This document shows, piece after piece, positions 44,687 through 53,372 of a DNA stretch of 64,000 nt. The translations under genes were made by a program, and so were the position numbers. Positions within the stretch are counted from its first letter, which is position 1; each line of letters begins with the position of its first letter. The notes under the pieces are model-generated. The model searched no databases and was not told where the DNA came from. It saw only the letters and a list, made by a program, of their open reading frames with translations. The stretch is from Nakamurella antarctica (lineage in GTDB: Bacteria > Actinomycetota > Actinomycetes > Mycobacteriales > Nakamurellaceae), in NCBI RefSeq assembly GCF_003860405.1, contig NZ_CP034170.1, forward strand, positions 3,038,001 to 3,102,000, in the 5' to 3' direction.

Positions 44687-45979
44687 TCAGCGGCCAGCAT
44701 TTTGGGCGTCCCGAAACTTGTCCAGCTCCGCTTGGTGATCGATGATGAATTGCTTTTCTAACGCAATGCGCACTTCATCCGATTTGTTGCGGTAGTCGCC
44801 TTGACAGTCGTAATCGGCAAGTGCCAATTCGATTTCGTATTTTTTCAATTCCGCCATTTTGCCCGGATCGGGTACGACCTCAGCACCGTTACCACCGTCT
44901 GCGGACGAGTACATAGTGCTTCCGTCTGCACCCACTGTGATGGTGTAGCCACGTAGAGCAGCGGCTTTAGTCTCTACATCATTTCTCGGCTCTGGCATTT
45001 TTTGAAAGCCAGGATATCCCTTGCCTTCTAGACAAGAAGTCCACGCCTTGATCGTATCGACGAGTGCTGGATCTTTTTCGACTTGTTCGTAGAGCAAACT
45101 TTGGGCATCAAAGAGATCTTGAAATTCTGAGTTGTCGGACATCCCGAACTGTGGCCCGTAGACCTCCTCCTGCGCGACGCCGTAACAGCCCTTCTCCTCC
45201 GGGGTGCTGGGCATAGTTGTGACCATGGATGCGGGGGGAGCCTCGGCAATGGATACGGCAGCAGTTGAGGCTGCAGTATCCGCAGTGGTCCCCGCATCAC
45301 CAGAAGCCGCCTCACCAGAAGCCGCCTCGCCAGGCGCCACTGACTCACCGGGCGCCGCTGACTCGCCAGGCGCCGCTGACTCGCCAGGCGCAGTTGCCGC
45401 GGCGCTGGATCCCACGAAAACATCGGGGCCACCGTAGGAGAATTTTCCGTAGAGCGCCTCTTGATACGCCGTTCGCTCGGAATCACTCATCGCGTCCTGG
45501 ATCGCTTGATTCGGATCCGTGTTTTGTGAAGACTGCGGGCCCATTGGGTCTTCCATGGTGGTAATCCCGTACCCGTATTTGGCGACGGAGTCCCGCTCAG
45601 ACATCCCCCCGCCAGGGCCTGCTCCATCGGTTGCCGTGACTGGATAGTTGGGAACGTATTCGAATCCCTGCTCTTTCATGCATACGGCAACTTGTTCTTC
45701 GAGTTTTTTACCCTGCGCATCCCAGTCTGTGGGAGTCGAGTTCGCCAATTCCGGGTACATGTAGTCGCCCAGCGGGCTCTGATAGGACGAGCTGCTAGTG
45801 GTCGCCGCGGAGGTGTCCGCGTTGGTGGGCGTATCTGCCGTACTGCACCCGGAAAGGACGAGTGCGCCCGCAACGAGGGGCGCCGCTGCACGCGTCACCT
45901 TCGCCCTTGACAGTGCCATCACAGTGCGTATAGCGATTACTACCCCACTGCGATTCTGTGTTGCGCCTTTTTTCATCAC
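44687..45979 (-). CDS. Large Cys-containing lipoprotein linked to the MacAB-type exporter
   Basis: First gene of the exporter operon, 430 residues from GTG 45979 (AAGGGG 8 nt upstream; ATG 45976 is possible). The lipobox is VLSGC at about residue 45 after an unusually long basic N-region. The mature part has CMKEQGFEYVPNY, a central spacer of PGESAA repeats (an 18-bp unit near 45340-45395) and EAASG repeats, then CYGVAQEEVYG, WTSCLEGKGYPGF and YDCQGDYRNKSDEVRIALEKQFI. The four spaced Cys suggest two disulfides. I do not recognise a named family, though proteins with C....GF motifs often accompany such exporters in actinobacteria. A substrate-capture or immunity role is inference. Confidence 0.65.
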   Translation of the reverse strand: MMKKGATQNRSGVVIAIRTVMALSRAKVTRAAAPLVAGALVLSGCSTADTPTNADTSAATTSSSSYQSPLGDYMYPELANSTPTDWDAQGKKLEEQVAVCMKEQGFEYVPNYPVTATDGAGPGGGMSERDSVAKYGYGITTMEDPMGPQSSQNTDPNQAIQDAMSDSERTAYQEALYGKFSYGGPDVFVGSSAAATAPGESAAPGESAAPGESVAPGEAASGEAASGDAGTTADTAASTAAVSIAEAPPASMVTTMPSTPEEKGCYGVAQEEVYGPQFGMSDNSEFQDLFDAQSLLYEQVEKDPALVDTIKAWTSCLEGKGYPGFQKMPEPRNDVETKAAALRGYTITVGADGSTMYSSADGGNGAEVVPDPGKMAELKKYEIELALADYDCQGDYRNKSDEVRIALEKQFIIDHQAELDKFRDAQNAGR

Positions 45980-46284
45980 GAGCGTGTCCCCTTAATTTGC
46001 TCACACATACTTGTCCCCCTGCGGCATTTCAGCCGTAGAGCTCGCACACTAGCAACCTTTGCCGACAAGACGGAAGTGCAAAGGCAGAAGGTTGCTTCCG
46101 CCCACACACTTTTTTTATCGAATTCTTCATTCGGTGAGAGCGCTAGCGTCTCTGAATGTTTTTCTCACCTATCGCGCGGACGGACCGGCGTAGACGGCAA
46201 TGCTGCGGGTTCAACGTCATTGTTCTGCGCGAGCAGGCGGTACCAGCGACCACTCGAAGCCGTGGCTCGCTCTAGGCTGAGGAC
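45980..46284. other. 305-bp divergent promoter region
   Basis: Gene-free gap between the exporter lipoprotein (minus) and the DUF1707 gene (plus). It contains an AT-rich block around 46100-46140 (a run of seven T followed by ATCGAATTCTTC), an imperfect hairpin GGAAG...CTTCC at about 46070-46098, and the 8-bp palindrome CGCTAGCG near 46140. Promoters for both directions are expected, but I cannot assign a sigma factor. Confidence 0.4.
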
Positions 46285-46878
46285 ATGACCGATAGCGGGT
46301 TCGACGATGACCTCAGGGTAGGTAACCCCGAACGGGAGCGCGCCATCGAGCTGCTGAATAACGCGCTCTCCGACGGGTACCTGGAAATTCATGAGTTCGA
46401 TGAACGAGCGGCCATCGTCTATGCGGCTCGCACTCGGGGAGAACTCGCTCGGGTTGTGACAAACCTTCCGGGGGAGGACCGACTCTTTCCGCATCGCTTT
46501 ATCCCTACCAAACCCGATGGTGTGGCGAAGGTTTTACCACCGCTGGAAATCGATATCAATTGGAAGACCGTGGCACGGAAAGGCTCTTGGCAGGTGCCCG
46601 CGCGGATAGTGGTCTCGGGGTATCTGGGCAAAGCCGACCTGGACTTTTCGGGCGCCGTGTTCACCTACCACCACGTCGACATCGAACTGCAAGTCTCTGC
46701 CAGCACCGTCAAGGTGCTGCTGGGAAGCGACCACGTCATCTCTACCGAGGACGTGGCGTGCGGTTCTTGGTCTTCGATCAAGGACAAAGCTGGTGCACCC
46801 TCTACCCGCATCGGCCCCACCCTCCGATTGCACGGAGCGCTATCGGGATGGAGCAGCGCCATCATTCGGCGCGGCTGA
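46285..46878 (+). CDS. DUF1707 domain protein (LiaF-like C-terminus)
   Basis: A 197-residue cytoplasmic or membrane-surface protein. The N-terminal 60 residues are a clear DUF1707 (SHOCT-like) domain: LRVGNPERERAIELLNNALSDGYLEIHEFDERAAIVYAARTRGEL. The C-terminal part (about 85-197) is beta-rich and resembles the toastrack domain of LiaF/YvqF (LGKADLDFSGAVFTYHHVDIELQVSASTVKVLLG). Related proteins take part in cell-envelope stress responses. There is no membrane helix between the parts, unlike LiaF. Its function is unknown. Confidence 0.75.
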   Translation: MTDSGFDDDLRVGNPERERAIELLNNALSDGYLEIHEFDERAAIVYAARTRGELARVVTNLPGEDRLFPHRFIPTKPDGVAKVLPPLEIDINWKTVARKGSWQVPARIVVSGYLGKADLDFSGAVFTYHHVDIELQVSASTVKVLLGSDHVISTEDVACGSWSSIKDKAGAPSTRIGPTLRLHGALSGWSSAIIRRG

Positions 46879-46912
46879 TCGGCGGCTGCGGTTCATTCCC
46901 ACTCTGAGGCGT

Positions 46913-47824
46913 TTAGCCGGGCCAATCGTCGAACTTGAGCCCTGAGAGTCGTTCGTAGGCCTGAACATAACGCCCTCTCGTCGCCGCAATCACGGCATCG
47001 GGCAGCGGCGGCGGCGCAGTATCAGCGGCTCTGTCCCAGCCAGACTCGGCTGAGGTCAACCAGTCTCGTACGTACTGCTTGTCGAACGACGGCTGCGCCC
47101 TGCCGGGTGAATACCCCTGGGCTGGCCAGAAACGCGAGGAGTCCGGGGTAAGAACCTCGTCGCCGAGGATGAGCGAGGTGCCCGAGACACCGAACTCGAA
47201 CTTGGTGTCGGCCAAGATCACGCCGCGCGAAGCAGCATGGTCGGCAGCAACGCCGTACACCTGAAGCGTCAACGCGCGCAACGCTTCGGCTCTGTCCTTG
47301 CCTACCGTCCGGATGACGTCCTCGAAGCTCACGTTCTCGTCATGCTCGCCCAGCTCGGCTTTGCTGGCTGGGGTGAAGATAGGGGTCGGGAGCTTGTCCG
47401 ACTCCACCAACCCAGCGGGTAGTTCCACTCCGCACACGGCTCCGGTGCGCTGGTAATCGGCCAGACCAGAACCGGTGAGATAGCCCCTGGCGACGCACTC
47501 GACGGGCAACATGTCGAGCTTCTTTACTAGCAGTGCCCGTCCACGGACAGATTCGGGAATTCGCGAATCCTCCACTGCCACCACATGATTGCCGATAACG
47601 GGCGCTAACAAATTGAACCAAAACACACTCATCGCTGTGAGGATGCGCCCCTTGTCCGGGATGGGCGAGGGAAGCACATGATCGTAGGCGCTGATCCGAT
47701 CGGAGGCTACGAGCAGCAACAGCTCGTCATCGACGGTGTACAGGTCGCGCACTTTGCCGGAGGCCAGATGACGGTAGTCGCCCACATTCAAGGAAGTCAC
47801 GGGTTCCAAGGCTAGTGCACCCAC
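46913..47824 (-). CDS. purC: SAICAR synthetase
   Basis: Phosphoribosylaminoimidazole-succinocarboxamide synthase, 303 residues, joins aspartate to CAIR with [46 protein letters not shown] is the family opening; [22 protein letters not shown] and [10 protein letters not shown] follow. GTG 47824 starts just ahead of this region, with GAGAGGG upstream. Next to it are an M3 peptidase and a DUF1707 protein, so purC is not in an operon with other pur genes here. Confidence 0.96.
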   Translation of the reverse strand: MGALALEPVTSLNVGDYRHLASGKVRDLYTVDDELLLLVASDRISAYDHVLPSPIPDKGRILTAMSVFWFNLLAPVIGNHVVAVEDSRIPESVRGRALLVKKLDMLPVECVARGYLTGSGLADYQRTGAVCGVELPAGLVESDKLPTPIFTPASKAELGEHDENVSFEDVIRTVGKDRAEALRALTLQVYGVAADHAASRGVILADTKFEFGVSGTSLILGDEVLTPDSSRFWPAQGYSPGRAQPSFDKQYVRDWLTSAESGWDRAADTAPPPLPDAVIAATRGRYVQAYERLSGLKFDDWPG

Positions 47825-47971
47825 TGCGCCCTCTCGCGGCGTGTCTCCCGCCGCCCACCGCCCAGCACCGCGGCTGCGCCTACCTGCGCCGAAACTTAAT
47901 GAGGTGTCGCGCCGTCAAGGCCAGTGTGGCTCTCTATCCGCCCGCCCTTTCTCCTTGAGCGCCATCCGCGG

Positions 47972-50032
47972 CTAGGGACTCGTCAGCGGTTGTTTCGCCA
48001 TCAAACCCCTCCGGCGGAGCAGCGGCAGGATCTCCGGTTCTCGGCCCAATAGTGATCGCACCGCCGCCATGGGGTCGCGCGACCCGCCGACGGAGAGCAG
48101 CTCAGATCGGAACTTGTCGCCATTGGCTCTCGTCATGCCGCCGTGCGCCTTAAACCATTCGACAGTCTCTGCATCGAGAATCTCGGCCCAGATGTAGGCG
48201 TAATAGCCAGCTGCGTAACCTCCGGAGAAGATGTGTTGGAAGTACGTGGTGCGGTACCTGGGCGGGACCATATCCATTGCCAGACCGGCATTCTCCAAGG
48301 CCTCGGCCTCAAACTGCTGGGCGTTTTCTATCACAGTATCGGTGGTGATCCGGTGCCACGCCTGGTCGAGCAGGGTCGCTCCCAAATACTCAGCGGTGGC
48401 GAACCCTTCGCCCCACAGCTCTGCCGCGCGAATTCGGTCGATGACAGCGTGATCCAGAGCTTCGCCGGTGACGACGTGGCGAGCGTAGTTTTGCAGCACC
48501 TCCGGCCAAAACTGCCACATTTCGTTCACCTGTGACGGGAACTCGACAAAGTCGCGGGGCACCGACGTCCCCGACAGCCGCGGGTATCCGACGTCCGAGA
48601 ACAGTCCATGCAGGGCGTGCCCAAACTCGTGGAACAGTGTCTTGACTTCTGCGATCGTCAGCAACGCGGGCTCGCCGGTGGCCGGCTTGGTGATGTTGAG
48701 ATTGTTCACGATCACCGGGGCAAGTCCGGTGATCGCCGATTGATCGACGAGCGAGTTCATCCATGCCCCGCCGCGTTTTGTTTCGCGGGCAAAGAAGTCA
48801 CCGAGAAACAACCCGAGCGGTTCGCCGGACTCATTCTTTACCTCAAACACCCGGACATCATCGTGGTAACCAGCGAGATCTTCCCTCGGCTCGAAACTGA
48901 TGCCGTACAGCGCTTGTGCCGCGAAAAATACGCCCTTCTGGAGCACCGCGTTCAGCTCGAAGTACGGTCGAAGCGCTTCGGTGTCCAGCTCAAAGCGAAC
49001 GGCCCGAACCTTCTCCGAGTAGTAAAGCCAGTCCCAAGCGGCAATCTCGACCCCATCCGCCGCGGCGAGTTCGGCAAGGATCGCCGCCTCGGCGCGCGCG
49101 TTTCCTACCGCTGGGGGCACCAACTGGGAAAGAAGCGCATCGACCTTGGCCGAGGTCGAAGCGGTACCATCCGCCGCAACATAGTCGGCGTGCGTGGAAA
49201 AACCAAGCAGCGCAGCGCGTTTAGCCCGAAGCACGGCCATCTCGATGGCGATGGGCCCATTGTTGTGCTCGCCGGACGAGGCACGCGACGTGGAAGCCTC
49301 GTGTACCCGGCGCCGCAACTCGCGATTATTGAGCCTGGGTAAAATTGGTTGGCCGGTCGGCAGAATCAGCGTCAGCAGATATTTGCCGTGATGCCCTCGC
49401 TCGTCAGCGGCAGCGGCCGCCGCAGCGATGTCATCGGCTGAGAGCCCGTCACATTGCGCGGGGTCGTCGACGATCACGGCCGCGGCTTCCGTTGCGGCCT
49501 GGAGGTTCTGGTGGAAACGAGTGGATAGCACCGCCAGTTGCTGGTTGTACGCCTTTAAGATCTCCGCGTCATCGGCGCCCAGAGATGCACCAGCCCTGCT
49601 GAAGTCGGAATAGTAGCGCTCGACCAGCCTGATTTGTTCGGCGCGCAGACCTGCGTCGTTGCGAGTTGCGTAGACGGTGCTCAAGCGCTCGAAAAGCGCT
49701 CGGTTGAGGTAGATCTCGTCCTGATGGGCGGTGAGACGCGGCGACAACTGCCCCTCCACCCACTGCAATACCGGCGTCGCCATTGACGAGATGAGGTTAT
49801 AGAAGACCTGAACCGTGCGGGTCAGCGTGGTGCCAGCGGTTTCCAGGGGAATGAGGACATTCTCGAAGGTCGCAGGGTCAGTATTCGAGACGATTTCCGC
49901 GAGTTGAGCAAGCTGTTCGGCAGCGCCAATCTGGAAAGCGGGGAGGAAATGCTCCGGTTTGATACGCGAAAACGGGGGCAGCTGATAGGGCAGGGATGAC
50001 TGGGTAAGAAGTGGATTGTCCGGCGCACTCAC
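47972..50032 (-). CDS. M3 family oligopeptidase (oligopeptidase A / Dcp type)
   Basis: Zn metallopeptidase of 686 residues that degrades short peptides in the cytoplasm. The Zn motif HEFGH is in TLFHEFGHALHGLFS near residue 465, with the third ligand Glu further on (ELWGEGFATAEYLG follows the family). There is no signal peptide. GTG 50032 has an excellent AAAGGAGG 6 nt upstream. The length and the ending GREPEILPLLRRRGL fit OpdA/Dcp. Stands alone. Confidence 0.93.
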   Translation of the reverse strand: MSAPDNPLLTQSSLPYQLPPFSRIKPEHFLPAFQIGAAEQLAQLAEIVSNTDPATFENVLIPLETAGTTLTRTVQVFYNLISSMATPVLQWVEGQLSPRLTAHQDEIYLNRALFERLSTVYATRNDAGLRAEQIRLVERYYSDFSRAGASLGADDAEILKAYNQQLAVLSTRFHQNLQAATEAAAVIVDDPAQCDGLSADDIAAAAAAADERGHHGKYLLTLILPTGQPILPRLNNRELRRRVHEASTSRASSGEHNNGPIAIEMAVLRAKRAALLGFSTHADYVAADGTASTSAKVDALLSQLVPPAVGNARAEAAILAELAAADGVEIAAWDWLYYSEKVRAVRFELDTEALRPYFELNAVLQKGVFFAAQALYGISFEPREDLAGYHDDVRVFEVKNESGEPLGLFLGDFFARETKRGGAWMNSLVDQSAITGLAPVIVNNLNITKPATGEPALLTIAEVKTLFHEFGHALHGLFSDVGYPRLSGTSVPRDFVEFPSQVNEMWQFWPEVLQNYARHVVTGEALDHAVIDRIRAAELWGEGFATAEYLGATLLDQAWHRITTDTVIENAQQFEAEALENAGLAMDMVPPRYRTTYFQHIFSGGYAAGYYAYIWAEILDAETVEWFKAHGGMTRANGDKFRSELLSVGGSRDPMAAVRSLLGREPEILPLLRRRGLMAKQPLTSP

Positions 50033-50198
50033 AGGTTTCCTCCTTTGGCGAACCCGCGCGGGCTCACTAATTCCACTCTAGGTCGAACCGCCCTGGGCTA
50101 CTTCTCAGACCCGGGGGATCACCGACCTCGACTGCCACAACATCTACGATGGGTGGCGGGCGTCAGATGGGGCGCCGGTAAATCACGGGGGATGCCAA

Positions 50199-50603
50199 GT
50201 GAAACGCGTGGGGGTGCTCGTCATCGGCGGGACGTTATTACTTGCCGGAATTGCCATGTTGGTGCTCCCCGGGCCGGGTTTTGTCCTCATTGCCGCAGCA
50301 CTTGCGATACTGGCGACTAAATTCGAATGGGCCAAAAAGCCCCTGGATTACGCCAAATCCAAGGCACAACAAGGTGTCGATGAGATGGCACGCAGCCGGT
50401 GGAACGCCATCTTCGCACTCGTGTGTGCGCTGGGGCTGGCCGCCTTAGGCGTGATGGAACTGCTCGGCATCAACATTCCGTTCGTCAACATGCTCACCGC
50501 CGGGTTGCTCATTCTGAGCGGACTGTTCCTCCTCGGAACGGTGATTTACGCCCGCAAACAGGGCAGCTCCACCGCAGGCAAAGCTGAACCAGCAGGAGGA
50601 TGA
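50199..50603 (+). CDS. PGPGW-type (TIGR02611-like) membrane protein
   Basis: A 134-residue protein with two pairs of membrane helices. The motif VLPGPGFVLIAAALAILATKFEWAKK matches the PGPGW transmembrane family common in actinobacteria. A charged linker (PLDYAKSKAQQGVDEMARSRW) separates it from the C-terminal pair. Function unknown. GTG 50199. The stop lies 2 bp from the end of the convergent marR gene. Confidence 0.75.
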   Translation: MKRVGVLVIGGTLLLAGIAMLVLPGPGFVLIAAALAILATKFEWAKKPLDYAKSKAQQGVDEMARSRWNAIFALVCALGLAALGVMELLGINIPFVNMLTAGLLILSGLFLLGTVIYARKQGSSTAGKAEPAGG

Positions 50604-50605
50604 AG

Positions 50606-51082
50606 CTAATCCGGCTGCTCCGGCCAGCGGCGCTCGCTCAGTCCGGATACCAGACCTGCCAACGCATCTCGAAGTTGCGTCACGTCTTGGCCGCGCGCGG
50701 TAAGTACCTGTTCTGTGAGCTTCTCGCCGTCGCCAGCCAAGCTCAGCAGTAACTCACGTCCGGAATCGGTGATTTCTACCCTGCGGCGGCGCTTGTCGGC
50801 CGCATCGACGCTCCTGCTGACATAACCGCGCTCCTCGAGGTGGGTCAGCGTGCGGGCGATGGTTTGCTCCTGAACGCCTTGAGCCTTGGCAATGTCGCGT
50901 TGCGACCCCGCTCCGGCATCGAGCCGGTGCAGCACCATCATTCCAGCGTGCGTCACGTCCGCGGCGGCAAGCGTCTGGTTCCACGCGTGCTCCACCATTC
51001 GGGCGGCCATCGACAATAACCGGCCCGTAGGCCAAATGGCCGGGTCGGGATTGGCGCCCGGGACATGCGCAGATTGCACCAT
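50606..51082 (-). CDS. MarR-family transcriptional regulator
   Basis: Winged-helix dimer of 158 residues. ATG 51082 is preceded by AGAGGAGG, 4-5 nt away. WNQTLAAADVTHAGMMVLHRLDAGAGSQRDIAKAQGVQEQTIARTLTHLEERGYVSRSVDAADKRRRRVEITDSG covers the recognition helix and wing; the DxRxR-type wing (DKRRRR) is intact. It is divergent from an MMPL exporter gene with a perfect palindrome between them, so it very likely represses both. The ligand is unknown, plausibly a toxic lipophilic compound. Confidence 0.92.
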   Translation of the reverse strand: MVQSAHVPGANPDPAIWPTGRLLSMAARMVEHAWNQTLAAADVTHAGMMVLHRLDAGAGSQRDIAKAQGVQEQTIARTLTHLEERGYVSRSVDAADKRRRRVEITDSGRELLLSLAGDGEKLTEQVLTARGQDVTQLRDALAGLVSGLSERRWPEQPD

Positions 51083-51121
51083 TCGACCTCCTCTGGACGG
51101 TGGTGTACAAACCAATGGTGT

Positions 51122-51151
51122 ACAAATTACTCAGCACGCTGAGTAATTTGT
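51122..51151. promoter_or_regulatory. Perfect 30-bp palindrome, probable MarR operator
   Basis: ACAAATTACTCAG (51122-51134) and CTGAGTAATTTGT (51139-51151) are exact complements around CACG. In addition, TGGTGTACAAA occurs twice 15 bp apart (starting near 51101 and 51116), the second running into the palindrome. The site lies between the divergent marR and MMPL starts, 40 bp from marR and 53 bp from the exporter, where a repressor would block both promoters. Confidence 0.85.
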
Positions 51152-51203
51152 GATGAGACTAGACCCCGCCGACTGTATCGGCAGCCAAACCCTGGAGTGA
51201 CCC

Positions 51204-53360
51204 GTGGCCGACATCAAAGCCAGACGCAACACCGATGCCAACTCGCACCCCGAAAAAGTCGGCAAGCGCGGCCCATTGCTGCGCGCTCTAGGTGCCATCG
51301 CGGTGGTGATCGCCTGGCTTGCCATCGCAGGCGTGGGCGGGCCGGCGATCGGCAACTTGTCCAGCGTGCAGTCCAACAGCCAAACGGATTTCCTCCCCAA
51401 GAACGCGGAGTCGGTGAAAGCGGCGCAAGCATCAGCCGCATTCACTGACAACACCGCCATCCCCGCATTCGTCCTATTCGAAGCTGACAGCGAAGCGACG
51501 CCGGCGCAGATCGCCGCCTGGAAAAGCTTCGTCCAATCACTCCCGAGCTTGCCACTCGAGGTAGGCGGAAAGCTCGGCGACTACCTCGCTCCCGCTCCCG
51601 TCATCCCCACACTTTCTGCTGACAAAACCTCTCAGCTGGCCGTCGTGCTGCTGTCCAACAAAGTAAACGAACTCGACTCCGCGGGCGCTAAGCCGCTTCG
51701 CTCCATTGTCACCGACATCCGCACTGCCGCAACGGCTGCCAGCGCTGGGGCAAGCGCACACGTCGGTGGTCCCGCTGGCCTGGCCGCGGACCTTGGCGAG
51801 GCTTTTGCCGGTATCGACGGCCTGCTGCTTCTCGTGACACTCCTCGCGGTTCTCCTCATCCTGGTGTTGGTCTATAGGGCCGTCGCGCTGCCGCTCGTAG
51901 TACTGTTCAACTCGATTTCCGCCCTCGCGCTCGGTGGCGGTTTGGTGTACTTGCTCGCGAAATCCGATGCGATCACCCTCAACGGCCAATCGCAAGGCAT
52001 TCTTTTCATCCTGGTGGTAGGTGCCGCCACCGATTACGGACTGCTCCTCGTCGCCCGGTACCGGGAAGAGCTGACGCGCAATGAGCACGCCGCAGCAGCA
52101 ATGAAGAAGGCCTGGAAAGCATGTGTGGAGCCTATTCTGGCCTCCGCCGGAACTGTCATCGCTGGCCTTCTGTGCTTGTTGTTCAGCAACCTCAACAGCA
52201 ACCGCTCCCTAGGGCCGGTGGGCGCTGTCGGTATTGGCGCCGCGGCACTAGCGGCGTTGACATTGCTCCCCGCGATTTTGTTATCGGGTCGCTGGTTGTT
52301 CTGGCCGCGGGTCCCGCACTTCACCCAAGAAACCCCGAAGAAAGCAACGCGCCAGGGAATCTGGCACAAGATCGCCGCATTTGTTGGCCGGAGCCCCCGC
52401 AAGATCTGGGTGGTCACCGCGCTCCTGCTCGCCGTCGCCTTCGCCTTCGTTCCGACCCTCAACGCAACCGGCACCAAGACCACCGACGTTTTCGTTAAAG
52501 CCGCCGATTCGGTAGCGGCCCAGGACATTCTGGGTAAACACTTCAGCGACGGCGCCGGCGACCCTGTTCTCATCATCACGACGCAAGAGAAGAGTGCGGC
52601 TGTGATCGCCGCAGCCACCTCCGTCAACGGCGTGGTCGGCGCCGACGTCAAGCCCGGGCGCGACGGCAAGCCGCTCGTGATCAACGGATTGGTGGAGGTC
52701 GAGGCCACGCTCGGCTCCGCTGACGCCTCAGACCAAGCTATCCGCGATCTTCGAGGCGCCGTTCAGGCATTGGACCCGGGAGCCCTGGTCGGCGGCAGCG
52801 CCGCGCAGTCCCTCGACACGAACACCACCGCCGAAAACGACTTGCTGGTCATCATCCCGATCGTCTTGCTGGTGGTGCTGCTTGTGCTGATCGCCTTGCT
52901 GCGCTCCATCGTGGCGCCGCTGCTACTGGTGGGCGCCACCGTGCTTTCCTTCGGGGCCTCCCTCGGGGTGTCGGCCATCGTGTTCAACCACATCTTCGGA
53001 TTCCCAGGCTCAGATCCGGGAGTTCCACTCTTTGCCTTCGTGTTCTTGGTGGCATTGGGTGTGGACTACTCGATCTTCCTGATGAGCCGCGCGCGCGAAG
53101 AAGTACTCCTGCTCGGCCCCCGCGAAGGCGTACTCGACGCTCTGCGCGTCACGGGCGGCGTGATCACCAGCGCCGGCGTCGTATTGGCCGCGACATTCGC
53201 TGCGCTGGCCGTGATTCCGCTGCTCTTCCTCGTGCAGATCGCCTTCATCGTGGCGTTCGGCGTCCTGCTCGATGCGTTGGTGGTCCGAACACTTCTGGTG
53301 CCCGCGTTGGTCATCGACTTGGGCAAGAAGGCCTGGTGGCCGAGCAAAATCAGTAAGTAA
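51204..53360 (+). CDS. MMPL-family RND transporter
   Basis: Inner-membrane exporter of 718 residues with the usual two-fold repeat: one helix, a periplasmic loop, then five helices, twice. The first MMPL core has VVGAATDYGLLLVARYREEL, the second LVALGVDYSIFLMSRAREE; the Asp-Tyr pairs are the proton-relay residues of the family. GTG 51204 follows GGAG by 8 nt. Family members export lipids, siderophores or drugs. Regulation by the divergent MarR is strongly suggested by the shared operator. The end is convergent with purB, only 12 bp away. Confidence 0.92.
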   Translation: MADIKARRNTDANSHPEKVGKRGPLLRALGAIAVVIAWLAIAGVGGPAIGNLSSVQSNSQTDFLPKNAESVKAAQASAAFTDNTAIPAFVLFEADSEATPAQIAAWKSFVQSLPSLPLEVGGKLGDYLAPAPVIPTLSADKTSQLAVVLLSNKVNELDSAGAKPLRSIVTDIRTAATAASAGASAHVGGPAGLAADLGEAFAGIDGLLLLVTLLAVLLILVLVYRAVALPLVVLFNSISALALGGGLVYLLAKSDAITLNGQSQGILFILVVGAATDYGLLLVARYREELTRNEHAAAAMKKAWKACVEPILASAGTVIAGLLCLLFSNLNSNRSLGPVGAVGIGAAALAALTLLPAILLSGRWLFWPRVPHFTQETPKKATRQGIWHKIAAFVGRSPRKIWVVTALLLAVAFAFVPTLNATGTKTTDVFVKAADSVAAQDILGKHFSDGAGDPVLIITTQEKSAAVIAAATSVNGVVGADVKPGRDGKPLVINGLVEVEATLGSADASDQAIRDLRGAVQALDPGALVGGSAAQSLDTNTTAENDLLVIIPIVLLVVLLVLIALLRSIVAPLLLVGATVLSFGASLGVSAIVFNHIFGFPGSDPGVPLFAFVFLVALGVDYSIFLMSRAREEVLLLGPREGVLDALRVTGGVITSAGVVLAATFAALAVIPLLFLVQIAFIVAFGVLLDALVVRTLLVPALVIDLGKKAWWPSKISK

Positions 53361-53372
53361 CGCCAAGGACGT

